Assembly: GCF_001894745.1 (NCBI RefSeq)
Contig: NZ_BBYF01000015.1
Location: forward strand, 1 to 64,000
Direction: 5' to 3'
DNA from: Paenibacillus sp. NAIST15-1
GTDB lineage: Bacteria; Bacillota; Bacilli; Paenibacillales; Paenibacillaceae
Length of the DNA: 64,000 nucleotides
Part shown: one piece after another, positions 35,965 through 45,945 of the stretch
Layout of the letters: the number at the start of each line of letters is the position of its first letter
Position numbering within the stretch: the stretch's first letter is position 1
Program-made: the position numbers and the translations under genes
Notes under the pieces: generated by a model
The model's input: the letters and a program-made list of their open reading frames with translations, nothing else
Databases searched by the model: none
What the model was told of the DNA's origin: nothing

Positions 35965-36894
35965 TTGAAAAACCGCTGGTCATCGTCTTTATTATGGGCG
36001 ATTGTAGCGCTCGTATTGTTATTATCCATATTGCAGCCGATACAGGTGTTGACGATGAGTTTTATGGCGGTTCCATTTGTGATGCTGTATGCAACGCAAT
36101 CAAAGCAGAGATTCGCTCTTATCACTGCTGCCGTGCTTGCCGTCGTCTACTTGTTAATGGGGAAGGCAGGCATGATTGTTGCTGTAACCGCCTTGTACTT
36201 TATTATTCCGGGCATTGTCATTGGCCACATGTTTAAAAGCAGAAAGCCTGCACTCAACGTGTTCGTTGCTGGAACCGTGACCTTTCTCGTTGAGTCCCTT
36301 GTCCTCTTCGTCGTAGCGAAGTGGGTACTAGACTTCAATGTGTATGAATTTGTGATTGAGATGCTGAACTACGGGATGGTCGGTGTTGAGCAGTCTGCAC
36401 TATTCCCGACGCAAGTGACAGCAGAAATGAAACAGCAATTTGCGCTTCTCATGAGCAAGATGGTTCCATTTATGATGATTGTGAGTGCGCTGTATATGGG
36501 TACGATTACGTACGCTATCAGCCGTCGTCTATTAACCGCGCAAGGACATGATGTGCAGAAGATGAAACCTGTACACCAATGGATGCTTCCGAAGTCTCTT
36601 GTCGTGTACTATTTCATCGTTGTGATTCTTGACCTTGTTGGCCCGAAGTCAACGGACAGCTTCTTAACGATGATTGTATTGAACTTGGCGCCGCTCTTGC
36701 AGTTGGCATTCGTAGTGCAGGGGATTGCCTTTCTCTTCTTCTTTGCGCACATGAAGAAATGGGGCAAGGTGCTGCCGATTGTCATTACAGTAGCTGCATT
36801 GTTCATTCCACTGCTCTATTCACTACTTCGAATTGTAGGATTGGTGGATCTCGTCCTTCCGATGCGGAAGTACCTGTCCAAACCAAAAGTATAG
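35965..36894 (+). CDS. yybS: DUF2232 membrane protein YybS
   Basis: YybS, about 309 aa, a polytopic membrane protein (DUF2232) with about eight hydrophobic spans. It is regularly found upstream of gdpP in Bacillales and is thought to be a substrate-binding (S-component-like) transporter subunit, although this is unproven. The start is probably the TTG at 35965 behind AGAGGTG; the TTG at 35941 in the same frame is an alternative with GGGGG before it. Ends 11 bases before gdpP, so the two are co-transcribed. Confidence 0.87.
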   Translation: MKNRWSSSLLWAIVALVLLLSILQPIQVLTMSFMAVPFVMLYATQSKQRFALITAAVLAVVYLLMGKAGMIVAVTALYFIIPGIVIGHMFKSRKPALNVFVAGTVTFLVESLVLFVVAKWVLDFNVYEFVIEMLNYGMVGVEQSALFPTQVTAEMKQQFALLMSKMVPFMMIVSALYMGTITYAISRRLLTAQGHDVQKMKPVHQWMLPKSLVVYYFIVVILDLVGPKSTDSFLTMIVLNLAPLLQLAFVVQGIAFLFFFAHMKKWGKVLPIVITVAALFIPLLYSLLRIVGLVDLVLPMRKYLSKPKV

Positions 36895-36905
36895 GGTGAG
36901 AAGGC

Positions 36906-38864
36906 ATGCCTAAACTATTGTTTCAACGTTGGTATACGAAGCATACAAGCTGGACATTCGTTGTATTGATCGCCATGAGCTTAGTGCTGACCTGGTATAA
37001 CTGGGGAGTCGGGGTATTGGCATGGATCAGTATTGCAGCGCTCGCTATGGCATCGTTCACGGCAGAACGTAAATTCCGGGAAGAGACGGAGTCGTATTTA
37101 TCAACGCTTGGATTACGAGTAAAGCGGGCGGGGGAAGAGGCCATCATCGACTTGCCGTATGGCATCCTTTTGTATCGTGAGGATCGTGTCATAGAATGGC
37201 ATAATCCTTATGTATCTCAGCTAACCGGACAGGATGGGTTAGTTGGAGAGGAATTGGCGGATATCTTCCCGCAGCTTCATATGGGAAAAGAAAAGGATCG
37301 CTCCGCTGAATTGTTCATCGGTGGGCGTATCGTACATGCGGATATTGTGCCAGAGGAGCGGGTTGTCTACTTTACGGACATTACTGACCTGTGGAGCTTG
37401 CGCAAACGTTATGACGAAGAACGGATAGCAGTCGGAGTCGTCATTATGGATAACTTGGAGGAATCGACCCAAGGGCTGGACGACCAGCAGCGGGCTGCCC
37501 TGCTCGCGCGTGTAAATGGACAGATTACGTCCTGGGCAGGCGAGCATGGTGTATTGATGAAGCGGCTGTCCTCTGATCGACACTTCATGATTATGGATGT
37601 GCAGACACTGAAGGCACTGGAACAGACGAGATTCGTCATTCTTGACGAGGTTCGGGAGACGACGCTTGATAATAAGCTTCCAGTAACACTCAGCATGGGC
37701 ATTGCAGCTGGCGCAGACAGTATCCCGGAACTGGGTCAGCTGGCACAGTCAAGCTTGGATATTGCACTTGGCCGTGGCGGAGATCAGGTAGCGGTTCGTA
37801 TGGGACAACGATTATCGTTCTATGGCGGTAAATCGAATGCGGTAGAGAAACGGACTCGGGTTCGCGCACGGGTTATCGCGCACGCGCTTCGAGATTTCAT
37901 TAAGCAGAGCGACGCTGTGTTCATTATGGGGCACAAGAATCCGGATACGGATTCGATTGGATCATCGATTGGCGTGCTGAACGCATGCCGAATGCTTGGA
38001 ATTGAAGCCTATATCGTGCTGGAAGAGAGCAATCCTTCGATCGATCGTCTAGTGGACTATTTGAAGAAGGATGAAATTCTATGGTCAAGGTTTATCTCTC
38101 GAGCGGAAGCTATCGAAATGATTACGGAAGCAAGCCTTCTGGTTGTATGTGATACACACAAAGCCTCTATGGTAGAAGAGCCGCGTCTGCTTCAATCGGA
38201 TCGGATTGTCATTATCGATCATCATCGGCGCGGCGAAGAGTTCATTAATGACGCGGTTCTCGTTTATTTGGAGCCCTATGCATCTTCTACGGCTGAGCTT
38301 GTTACGGAACTGCTGCAGTATATCCATAATCGGATCAACCTCAGCATGCTGGAGGCAACGGCATTGCTGGCGGGGATCACGGTAGATACGAAGTATTTCA
38401 CGCTGCGAACAGGCTCGCGCACATTCGATGCGGCAAGCTTCCTTCGCAGACAAGGTGCAGATCCACTGCTTATCCAGCGCATCTTAAAAGAAGATCTGGA
38501 TGAGTATATTCAGAAGGCGGAAGTCATCCGCCATGCACAGATGCTGTATGGACATATTGCGATTGCGGTTACAGAGCCAGGACGAAAATTTTCTCAGTTG
38601 CTCATTGCACAGGTAGCTGATACGCTATTAAATATGACCGATGTTCTCGCTTCGTTCGTTATCAGCGAGCGAAATGACGGACTCATTGGGATTAGCGCGC
38701 GTTCGCTGGGCCAGATGAATGTACAGGTCGTTATGGAACGGCTGGGCGGCGGCGGACATCTAACGAATGCCGCAGCTCAATTGCAAGGTACGCTTGTTGA
38801 GGCAGAAGCGAAGCTGAAGCGCGTGCTGGAAGAAATCGACGCAGAAGAGGGGTTGTTCGAATGA
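36906..38864 (+). CDS. gdpP: Cyclic-di-AMP phosphodiesterase GdpP
   Basis: GdpP (YybT), 652 aa, hydrolysing c-di-AMP to pApA and so affecting potassium uptake, cell-wall stress and beta-lactam tolerance. Two N-terminal transmembrane helices (about 12-50), a PAS domain (about 85-165) and a degenerate GGDEF domain (about 170-305) come first. Then the DHH domain: H343 with D347 and D349 (GHKNPDTDS), D438-H439-H440 (IIDHHRRG), and DHHA1 near the end with [10 protein letters not shown]. All metal ligands appear intact. Overlaps rplI by 4 bases. Confidence 0.96.
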   Translation: MPKLLFQRWYTKHTSWTFVVLIAMSLVLTWYNWGVGVLAWISIAALAMASFTAERKFREETESYLSTLGLRVKRAGEEAIIDLPYGILLYREDRVIEWHNPYVSQLTGQDGLVGEELADIFPQLHMGKEKDRSAELFIGGRIVHADIVPEERVVYFTDITDLWSLRKRYDEERIAVGVVIMDNLEESTQGLDDQQRAALLARVNGQITSWAGEHGVLMKRLSSDRHFMIMDVQTLKALEQTRFVILDEVRETTLDNKLPVTLSMGIAAGADSIPELGQLAQSSLDIALGRGGDQVAVRMGQRLSFYGGKSNAVEKRTRVRARVIAHALRDFIKQSDAVFIMGHKNPDTDSIGSSIGVLNACRMLGIEAYIVLEESNPSIDRLVDYLKKDEILWSRFISRAEAIEMITEASLLVVCDTHKASMVEEPRLLQSDRIVIIDHHRRGEEFINDAVLVYLEPYASSTAELVTELLQYIHNRINLSMLEATALLAGITVDTKYFTLRTGSRTFDAASFLRRQGADPLLIQRILKEDLDEYIQKAEVIRHAQMLYGHIAIAVTEPGRKFSQLLIAQVADTLLNMTDVLASFVISERNDGLIGISARSLGQMNVQVVMERLGGGGHLTNAAAQLQGTLVEAEAKLKRVLEEIDAEEGLFE

Positions 38865-39304
38865 AAGTCATCTTGTTGCAGGATGTAAAAGGACAAGGCA
38901 AGAAAGGACAAGTCAAAGAGGTTTCCGAAGGGTACGCTCAAAATTTCCTCATCAAGCAGGGACTGGCTCGTCCGGCGACGGACGGCAATCTTAAGACCCT
39001 GGATCAACAGAAGAAGTCAGAAGATAAGCGCAAGGAACAAGAAAAGATAGATGCGGAAATGCTTGCAGCGAAGCTGGGAGAAACAACAGTTGAGTTGAAG
39101 GCAAAGGCTGGTGAAGGCGGCCGTCTGTTCGGTGCCATCACATCGAAGCAAATTGCAGAAGCTCTTGCAGGCATGAAGATCAAAATAGATAAGCGTAAAA
39201 TCGAACTTAATGACCCGATTCGTACGCTGGGATTTACGAATGTAGCCGTGAAGCTGCATCCTGAAGTCAAGGCGACGATGAAGGTGCACGTAACGGAGGA
39301 ATAG
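38861..39304 (+). CDS. rplI: 50S ribosomal protein L9
   Basis: L9, 147 aa, of the large-subunit L1-stalk side, with an N-terminal RNA-binding domain, a long central helix (about 42-75) and a C-terminal domain. The family signature [20 protein letters not shown] is at residues 13-32. It starts inside the last codons of gdpP and ends just before dnaB, as in other Bacillales. Confidence 0.97.
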   Translation: MKVILLQDVKGQGKKGQVKEVSEGYAQNFLIKQGLARPATDGNLKTLDQQKKSEDKRKEQEKIDAEMLAAKLGETTVELKAKAGEGGRLFGAITSKQIAEALAGMKIKIDKRKIELNDPIRTLGFTNVAVKLHPEVKATMKVHVTEE

Positions 39305-39305
39305 A

Positions 39306-40664
39306 ATGAACGAGATGTATGTCGATCGTGTTCCGCCGCAGAACCTGGAGGCTGAGCAAGCCGTTCTCGGCGCTATATTGCTCCACTCCGAAGCGATGAT
39401 CACGGCGATGGAGCGGATTCAGTCCGAGGACTTCTACAATCCGGCCCATCAAATGATCTATGAGGCGATGATCGAGCTGGGCGAAGACAACCAGCCGATT
39501 GACCTTGTAACGCTTACAGCGAAGCTGAAGGATAAGCAGCAGTTGGAAGACGTCGGCAGCGTGTCTTATTTGACGAAACTGGCCAATGCGGTACCAACCG
39601 CAGCCAACGTCGATTATTACGCGCAAATTATTGAAGAAAAGTCAATGATGCGACGTCTCATTCGGACTGCCACGCAAATCGCAAGTGAAGGCTATACAGG
39701 CGGCGAGGATGTCTCTGGATTGCTTAGCGATGCGGAGCGACGTATCTTAGAAATTTCGAATCGCCGCTCTTCGAGCGGCTTTATCGCGATTAAAGATGTA
39801 TTGATGGAAGTGTATGATAAAGTCGAGACCTTGAGCCAGCAAACAGGCGGGGGGACGACAGGCATTCCGTCAGGCTTCCCTGATTTGGATAAGATGACAT
39901 CGGGTTTCCAGCGCAGTGACCTTGTCATTGTGGCTGCTCGTCCGTCCGTCGGCAAGACCGCCTTCGCCTTGAACGTAGCCCAGAATGTTGGCGTTCGTGC
40001 GAAGGAGACGGTAGCGATATTCAGTCTCGAGATGTCCGCGGCACAGCTTGTACAGCGGATGGTCTGTGCTGAGTCCAATGTCGATGCAGGACGACTCCGT
40101 ACAGGAGCGCTTGAGGATGATGACTGGGAGAAGCTGACGATGTCCATCGCAGCCTTGTCCGAGGCGGAGGTCTACATTGATGATACACCAGGGATAACGG
40201 TGGCGGATATCCGTGCCAAGTGTAGACGTCTTAAGAAGGAACATGGTCTTGGCATGATTCTGATCGATTACTTGCAGCTGATTCAAGGACGCGGCAAGCC
40301 AGGCGAGAACCGTCAGCAGGAGGTCTCCGAGATATCACGTACGCTGAAGCAGATAGCCCGTGAGCTTGAGGTTCCCGTTATTGCCTTGTCCCAGTTAAGC
40401 CGGGGCGTAGAGCAGCGGCAGGATAAGCGTCCGATGATGTCCGATCTTCGGGAATCGGGTTCCATTGAGCAGGATGCTGATATCGTTGCATTTTTGTACC
40501 GTGATGATTACTATAATCAGGATACGGAGAAAAAGAATATTATCGAAATTATTATTGCTAAGCAGCGTAATGGTCCAGTAGGTACGGTGGAGTTGGTGTT
40601 CTTGAAGAACTTCAACAAATTCGTCAGCTACGAAAGGAATCATCAGGACGCTTCTGCGGGATAA
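39306..40664 (+). CDS. dnaB: Replicative DNA helicase
   Basis: DnaB-type helicase (called DnaC in Bacillus subtilis), 452 aa, the hexameric 5'-3' fork helicase. N-terminal domain begins PPQNLEAEQAVLGAILL; the RecA-like domain has Walker A ARPSVGKTAFALN, Walker B MILIDYLQLI and the arginine-finger region RGVEQRQDKRPMMSDLRESG. No intein. Starts 1 base after the rplI stop and ends at a large terminator. Confidence 0.97.
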   Translation: MNEMYVDRVPPQNLEAEQAVLGAILLHSEAMITAMERIQSEDFYNPAHQMIYEAMIELGEDNQPIDLVTLTAKLKDKQQLEDVGSVSYLTKLANAVPTAANVDYYAQIIEEKSMMRRLIRTATQIASEGYTGGEDVSGLLSDAERRILEISNRRSSSGFIAIKDVLMEVYDKVETLSQQTGGGTTGIPSGFPDLDKMTSGFQRSDLVIVAARPSVGKTAFALNVAQNVGVRAKETVAIFSLEMSAAQLVQRMVCAESNVDAGRLRTGALEDDDWEKLTMSIAALSEAEVYIDDTPGITVADIRAKCRRLKKEHGLGMILIDYLQLIQGRGKPGENRQQEVSEISRTLKQIARELEVPVIALSQLSRGVEQRQDKRPMMSDLRESGSIEQDADIVAFLYRDDYYNQDTEKKNIIEIIIAKQRNGPVGTVELVFLKNFNKFVSYERNHQDASAG

Positions 40665-40679
40665 TAAGCGTAAAAGAAA

Positions 40680-40736
40680 GCGAACGTTGTTTTTCCGAAC
40701 ATTTGGTTAAGGTCGGATATCAACGTTCGCTTTTCG
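40680..40736 (+). terminator. Terminator after dnaB
   Basis: GCGAACGTTG pairs with CAACGTTCGC; inside it TCCGA and TCGGA make a second stem. TTTT follows, directly next to the purA promoter. Confidence 0.75.
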
Positions 40737-40765
40737 TTGACTTTGCACTATTTGACTGATAAACT
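40737..40765 (+). promoter_or_regulatory. Candidate purA promoter
   Basis: TTGACT (40737-40742), a 17-base spacer and TAAACT (40760-40765). A small hairpin GGTGT-GTAA-ACACC lies just before the ribosome site. I did not see a clear pair of PurR boxes. Confidence 0.5.
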
Positions 40766-40818
40766 AGGTATGCTGCTTGGAGCGAAAGCTTAAAAAAGCA
40801 GTGAATAACGGTGTGTAA

Positions 40819-42123
<1,305 letters not shown>

Positions 42124-42144
42124 TTGCAGCATGATATAGAAACG

Positions 42145-42179
42145 AAACGGCTTTTCCTTCGGGAAGAGTCGTTTTTTTT
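42145..42179 (+). terminator. Terminator after purA
   Basis: Stem of AACGGCTTTTCC with GGAAGAGTCGTT around a TTCG loop, followed by eight T residues. Confidence 0.88.
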
Positions 42180-42356
42180 GTACATAATTGGGCATACTAA
42201 GCAGTAAATGACTGTGAGCTGGCAAGGATCCCGAATACAAGATAGAGGAAGAAGAGTCATATTGGAGGCTGCTAGTACTCTATTATACGCACTCGGGCAC
42301 GTGAGAGGGCATATTGCCCTCGCGTGGCAGCAAGAGCTGGCTGGGAGGTAGTATAG

Positions 42357-43151
42357 ATGCGCTTAGTGTGGCGTGTGATGCGGTTAGCAATGACGATTTT
42401 GGTCGTAGGTATATTATCTAGCCTATTAACGGTTGGAACAACAGCGATCGTAGTCGATCGATATATTCAGACTGCCCTGGATAGTTTCCATATCCCAATA
42501 GAACGGAAGCCGCTGACATTGACCTCTATGTGGGGTGTTCTGCTTGGCTCCGATGTACAAACGGCTAGTCAATCAAATAATAAGTCTACAGGAACGAGTC
42601 AGAATGGGATAATGGGAAATAGCGGGAACCATACAGAACGAACCACTACTAATAGTCAGGGATCGGGATCGAATGGGAATGGGCAGGGAGCGACTGAGAC
42701 GAATGGCGGAGGAACGACAGGTTCCCCATCTGCTGAGGGAAATGAAGGCGAGAGCGGATCAACTCCAACGCCTGATGGCGCTTTGCCGGTAATGGGGGGC
42801 ATAACATCTGGTCAGGAATCGAAGGGACGGGAGGCAATAATAGTGCCACCTGACGCGATAGCGAAGAGCAAGGAAGAGTTGTCGAAGGAGAAGAAGGATC
42901 AAATCTTTGCAACCTTGATGAAGAAGCTCCCGCAAGAGGATTGGCAGCGCATCTCAACCTTAATGGAGGGAGGATTAACTTCCAGTGAGGTTATGGAAGT
43001 CGAACAGATTCTCGCGAAGCATCTGAATGACGAGGAATATAAGGAGATGCGGGAGTGGATGGTGGGAGAATCGAAGACGAAGGATACTGCCAGCACTACG
43101 GATGGTTCAAATGCGAAGGAAAGCAAGACAGAAAGCACGGGAACACCGTAG
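42357..43151 (+). CDS. Membrane-anchored protein with low-complexity Ser/Thr/Gly linker
   Basis: Unrecognised protein, 264 aa. One N-terminal transmembrane helix (about 10-34), then about 35 residues of mixed sequence, a low-complexity Asn/Ser/Gly/Thr-rich linker (about 70-150), and a charged helical domain (about 165-240) with EELSKEKKDQIFATLMKKLP and LAKHLNDEEYKEMREWM. The tail is again Ser/Thr/Lys-rich. Probably anchored in the membrane with the C-terminal part outside, near the cell wall. GGGAGG precedes the ATG, and a GAGGGCA-TAT-TGCCCTC hairpin lies upstream at about 42307-42323. It stands alone between purA and the M23 peptidase. Confidence 0.7.
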   Translation: MRLVWRVMRLAMTILVVGILSSLLTVGTTAIVVDRYIQTALDSFHIPIERKPLTLTSMWGVLLGSDVQTASQSNNKSTGTSQNGIMGNSGNHTERTTTNSQGSGSNGNGQGATETNGGGTTGSPSAEGNEGESGSTPTPDGALPVMGGITSGQESKGREAIIVPPDAIAKSKEELSKEKKDQIFATLMKKLPQEDWQRISTLMEGGLTSSEVMEVEQILAKHLNDEEYKEMREWMVGESKTKDTASTTDGSNAKESKTESTGTP

Positions 43152-43227
43152 TCTGATTCATAGGCTTCACGAAGAACATCTTTGTGAGAACATATGCTGA
43201 ATAAACCGATTAAAAGGATTGCATAAT

Positions 43228-43275
43228 AAACGCGAAAGTGGCCATCTCCTCAGGAGAGCACATTTTCGCGTTTTT
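43228..43275 (+). terminator. Terminator after the low-complexity membrane protein gene
   Basis: AAACGCGAAAGTG...CTCC pairs with GGAG...CACATTTTCGCGTTT, followed by TTTTG. Confidence 0.82.
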
Positions 43276-43465
43276 GTTTTGGAAAAGTAAGGGGTGTAAG
43301 GATGAAGAACGTCCAAAAAATGACGAATTCGGTCAAGTTGCAATGTACTTTCGACCTATGGTACATTAAAAAAAGATGACAAAACGTTAACTTTTGTAAA
43401 TTTTCATAGAAAAAGATCACATTACGTATGAGAATATAGGCATTGTATTCGCAAAGGAGACCATC

Positions 43466-45001
43466 ATGGAACGTTTCAACGGAAATCGTCGGGAGGAAAA
43501 GGAACAAATGAATGATCGCAACCGATGGCAACAATGGACGGCTGCATGGCGGGAACGGTTGACGAGGAATCCTGCAACCCGATGGATGACAAAGAGAAAA
43601 AGAACGATTGTATTCGCAATAAGTGGCATGGCATTGGCTGCATCTGCAGTATGGGGAGGCATTACCTATGTACAAGCCAATACGATACCTTTTTATCACG
43701 TATACCATAAGAATGAACTGGTGGGCACGGTGTCTGCTCTAGAAGAAGTCGAGCAATATTATGCAGCTCGGCTCCAGAAGGAACAGGCTAAGTATCCGAA
43801 CGCCCATATGAAGATAAATCGAGAGGGAATTCGAACGATTGAGGATTCTGGATTCAAGGCGAAGCCGACAACGGAAGCAACGTTAGCGAAGCTCGATCAA
43901 TTGACGCCTGCTTATGCAGAGGGCGTAGAGCTGAAGATCAACGGCGCGACAGTCGGATATGTGAATGACGAGGCTACGGCCGAGAAAATATTGAAGCAGG
44001 TAAAGGCGAAGTACACTCCATCTGCATCGAACAAAGGGAATGCGAAGGAAGTGCGCGTATTAGCTGCGCCTATGCGCTCTGCAAAGGCCACGAAAGCCGT
44101 ATCACGCTTGGAATCTGTTAGTTTCCGCGAGCGTGTCAGCACGGAAAATGCCAATATTAGCCCAGACCAGCTGATGACGCAGGATGAGGCGATTAGCAAG
44201 CTGACGACAGGCCTCACGAATAAGCTCCAATATATTGTGAGGGCAGGAGATACCGTTTCGTCAATTGCAAATAAGATGAATGTCTCTATGGATGCGATCT
44301 ACCATAACAACCCGACTGTCGGGGAGGAACGTCTGCAGGATGGACAAATTCTTAATTTGACGGATACGAAGCCGCTTATTACCGTGAAGACGGTTGAAGC
44401 TTATAGCGAGTATTTGGTGACTGAACCGCAGAAGATGATCAAGGAAGATCCGAATATGCGCTCTGGGGAGTCCAAGGTTGTCCGCAAGGGCAAACAAGGA
44501 TTAAAGCGCATGTCTTATCGCCTGGTGAAGGACAACGGCAAGCTATCCCACGAGGAATGGATTGAGCAAGAGGTTGTCGAGCCTGCCATTCCGGAGATTG
44601 TCATTCGCGGTACGAAGGTCGTGCGCGGCGAAGGGACAGGCTCCTTCGATTGGCCTGTGAACAGTGCAACCTTGACAAGCGGATTCGGCAAGCGCTGGGG
44701 CCGCATGCACAAGGGGATCGACATGGTATCCTCGGATCGTTCGATTATGGCTGCTGATGAAGGCGTCGTACTGTTTGCGGGTGTGAAGAACGGGTATGGC
44801 AATTGCATCATCGTCAACCATCGCAATGGGTACAAAACCTTGTACGGCCACCTAAGCAAAATTAATATCAATGCCGGCGATATTGTGGAGAAGGGTCAAG
44901 ATATTGGCGTAATGGGCAATACGGGCGATTCCACAGGTACGCATTTGCATTTCGAAATTATTAAAAATGACGAAGTGCAGAATCCTCTTAAATACTTATA
45001 A
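43466..45001 (+). CDS. M23 peptidase with LysM and G5 domains
   Basis: Membrane-anchored murein endopeptidase, 511 aa. A basic N-terminus and one transmembrane helix (about 47-69) precede an extracellular part. LysM follows at about 255-300 (YIVRAGDTVSSIANKMNVSM), G5 at about 303-385 and peptidase M23 at about 400-505. Zinc ligands and catalytic residues are present: H415 and D419 (HKGID), H493 and H495 (THLHFEI). It should cut peptide cross-links in peptidoglycan. AAGGAG precedes the ATG. Its place right before walR suggests a WalRK-linked role, but a clear WalR box was not found upstream. Confidence 0.92.
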   Translation: MERFNGNRREEKEQMNDRNRWQQWTAAWRERLTRNPATRWMTKRKRTIVFAISGMALAASAVWGGITYVQANTIPFYHVYHKNELVGTVSALEEVEQYYAARLQKEQAKYPNAHMKINREGIRTIEDSGFKAKPTTEATLAKLDQLTPAYAEGVELKINGATVGYVNDEATAEKILKQVKAKYTPSASNKGNAKEVRVLAAPMRSAKATKAVSRLESVSFRERVSTENANISPDQLMTQDEAISKLTTGLTNKLQYIVRAGDTVSSIANKMNVSMDAIYHNNPTVGEERLQDGQILNLTDTKPLITVKTVEAYSEYLVTEPQKMIKEDPNMRSGESKVVRKGKQGLKRMSYRLVKDNGKLSHEEWIEQEVVEPAIPEIVIRGTKVVRGEGTGSFDWPVNSATLTSGFGKRWGRMHKGIDMVSSDRSIMAADEGVVLFAGVKNGYGNCIIVNHRNGYKTLYGHLSKININAGDIVEKGQDIGVMGNTGDSTGTHLHFEIIKNDEVQNPLKYL

Positions 45002-45010
45002 ACGCAAGCT

Positions 45011-45042
45011 AGACGGGACGAATCGGATGTCCCGTCTTTTTT
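45011..45042 (+). terminator. Terminator after the M23 peptidase gene
   Basis: AGACGGGAC and GTCCCGTCT form a 9-bp stem, followed by TTTTT. Confidence 0.85.
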
Positions 45043-45109
45043 ATATTTAGATTGCCGCGTAATGCCGTCTTCTCCAACGTTTGGGTTCGGGATGTAGAGA
45101 CAATTATGG

Positions 45110-45115
45110 TAAAAT
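45110..45115 (+). promoter_or_regulatory. Candidate walR operon promoter (extended -10)
   Basis: TAAAAT preceded by TATGG gives an extended -10 about 95 bases before walR. No good -35 at 17 bases. Confidence 0.35.
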
Positions 45116-45210
45116 AGAGTGACATAAGGACTGGCTGCATGCAGAACGGAATTTGTGACTGTATTAGTACGTGGTAGGAAATGTGAAGGTAGAGGGAGAG
45201 GTGCGGATTC

Positions 45211-45945
45211 GTGTACGGCAAAATTCTCGTTGTAGATGATGAACAACCGATTGCAGATATTTTAAAGTTTAATTTGGAGAAGGAAGGCTACGAGGTCATC
45301 TGCGCCTTCGATGGGGGAGCTGCCGTTGATTTGGCAATATCGGAGAAGCCGGATCTTATGCTTCTTGACTTGATGCTGCCCGTGAAGGACGGGATGGATG
45401 TGTGCCGTGAGGTACGTCAGCATTTGCATATGCCTATTATTATGCTGACGGCGAAGGACACAGAGCTTGATAAGGTATTAGGCTTGGAATTGGGGGCCGA
45501 TGACTATGTGACGAAGCCGTTCAGCACGAGAGAGCTGCTGGCTCGGGTTAAGGCTCACTTGCGGCGCCAAAACAAAATCTCTACTCCAGATCCAGAAGAG
45601 GATGCTGCGACATCTGCCGCAGAGAAGCAGGGCATGAAGCTGAATGAACTGCTCATTGATACGGACATGTATGTAGTCTATAAGAACGGAGCTATGCTGG
45701 ATTTGACGCATCGGGAGTATGAACTGCTGTTCTACTTGGTGCGCAATGCTGGCAAGGTCATGACACGCGAACACCTGCTGCAGGCAGTGTGGGGATATGA
45801 GTATTTCGGAGATGTACGCACGGTGGATGTAACGATACGCCGCCTGCGCGAGAAGATTGAGGATGATCCGAGCAAGCCGGAATATATCATTACACGGCGC
45901 GGATTGGGATATATGATGCGCAATCCGCGGAGTGGAGGATTCTAG
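45211..45945 (+). CDS. walR: Response regulator WalR
   Basis: WalR (YycF), 244 aa, the essential OmpR-type regulator of cell-wall hydrolase genes. Receiver domain 1-120 with phospho-acceptor D53 ([11 protein letters not shown]) and acidic pair D9-D10; winged-helix DNA-binding domain about 150-235 with [20 protein letters not shown]. The linker (about 122-145) is longer than in Bacillus subtilis. GTG start behind GAGAGGTG. Overlaps walK by one base. Confidence 0.97.
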   Translation: MYGKILVVDDEQPIADILKFNLEKEGYEVICAFDGGAAVDLAISEKPDLMLLDLMLPVKDGMDVCREVRQHLHMPIIMLTAKDTELDKVLGLELGADDYVTKPFSTRELLARVKAHLRRQNKISTPDPEEDAATSAAEKQGMKLNELLIDTDMYVVYKNGAMLDLTHREYELLFYLVRNAGKVMTREHLLQAVWGYEYFGDVRTVDVTIRRLREKIEDDPSKPEYIITRRGLGYMMRNPRSGGF

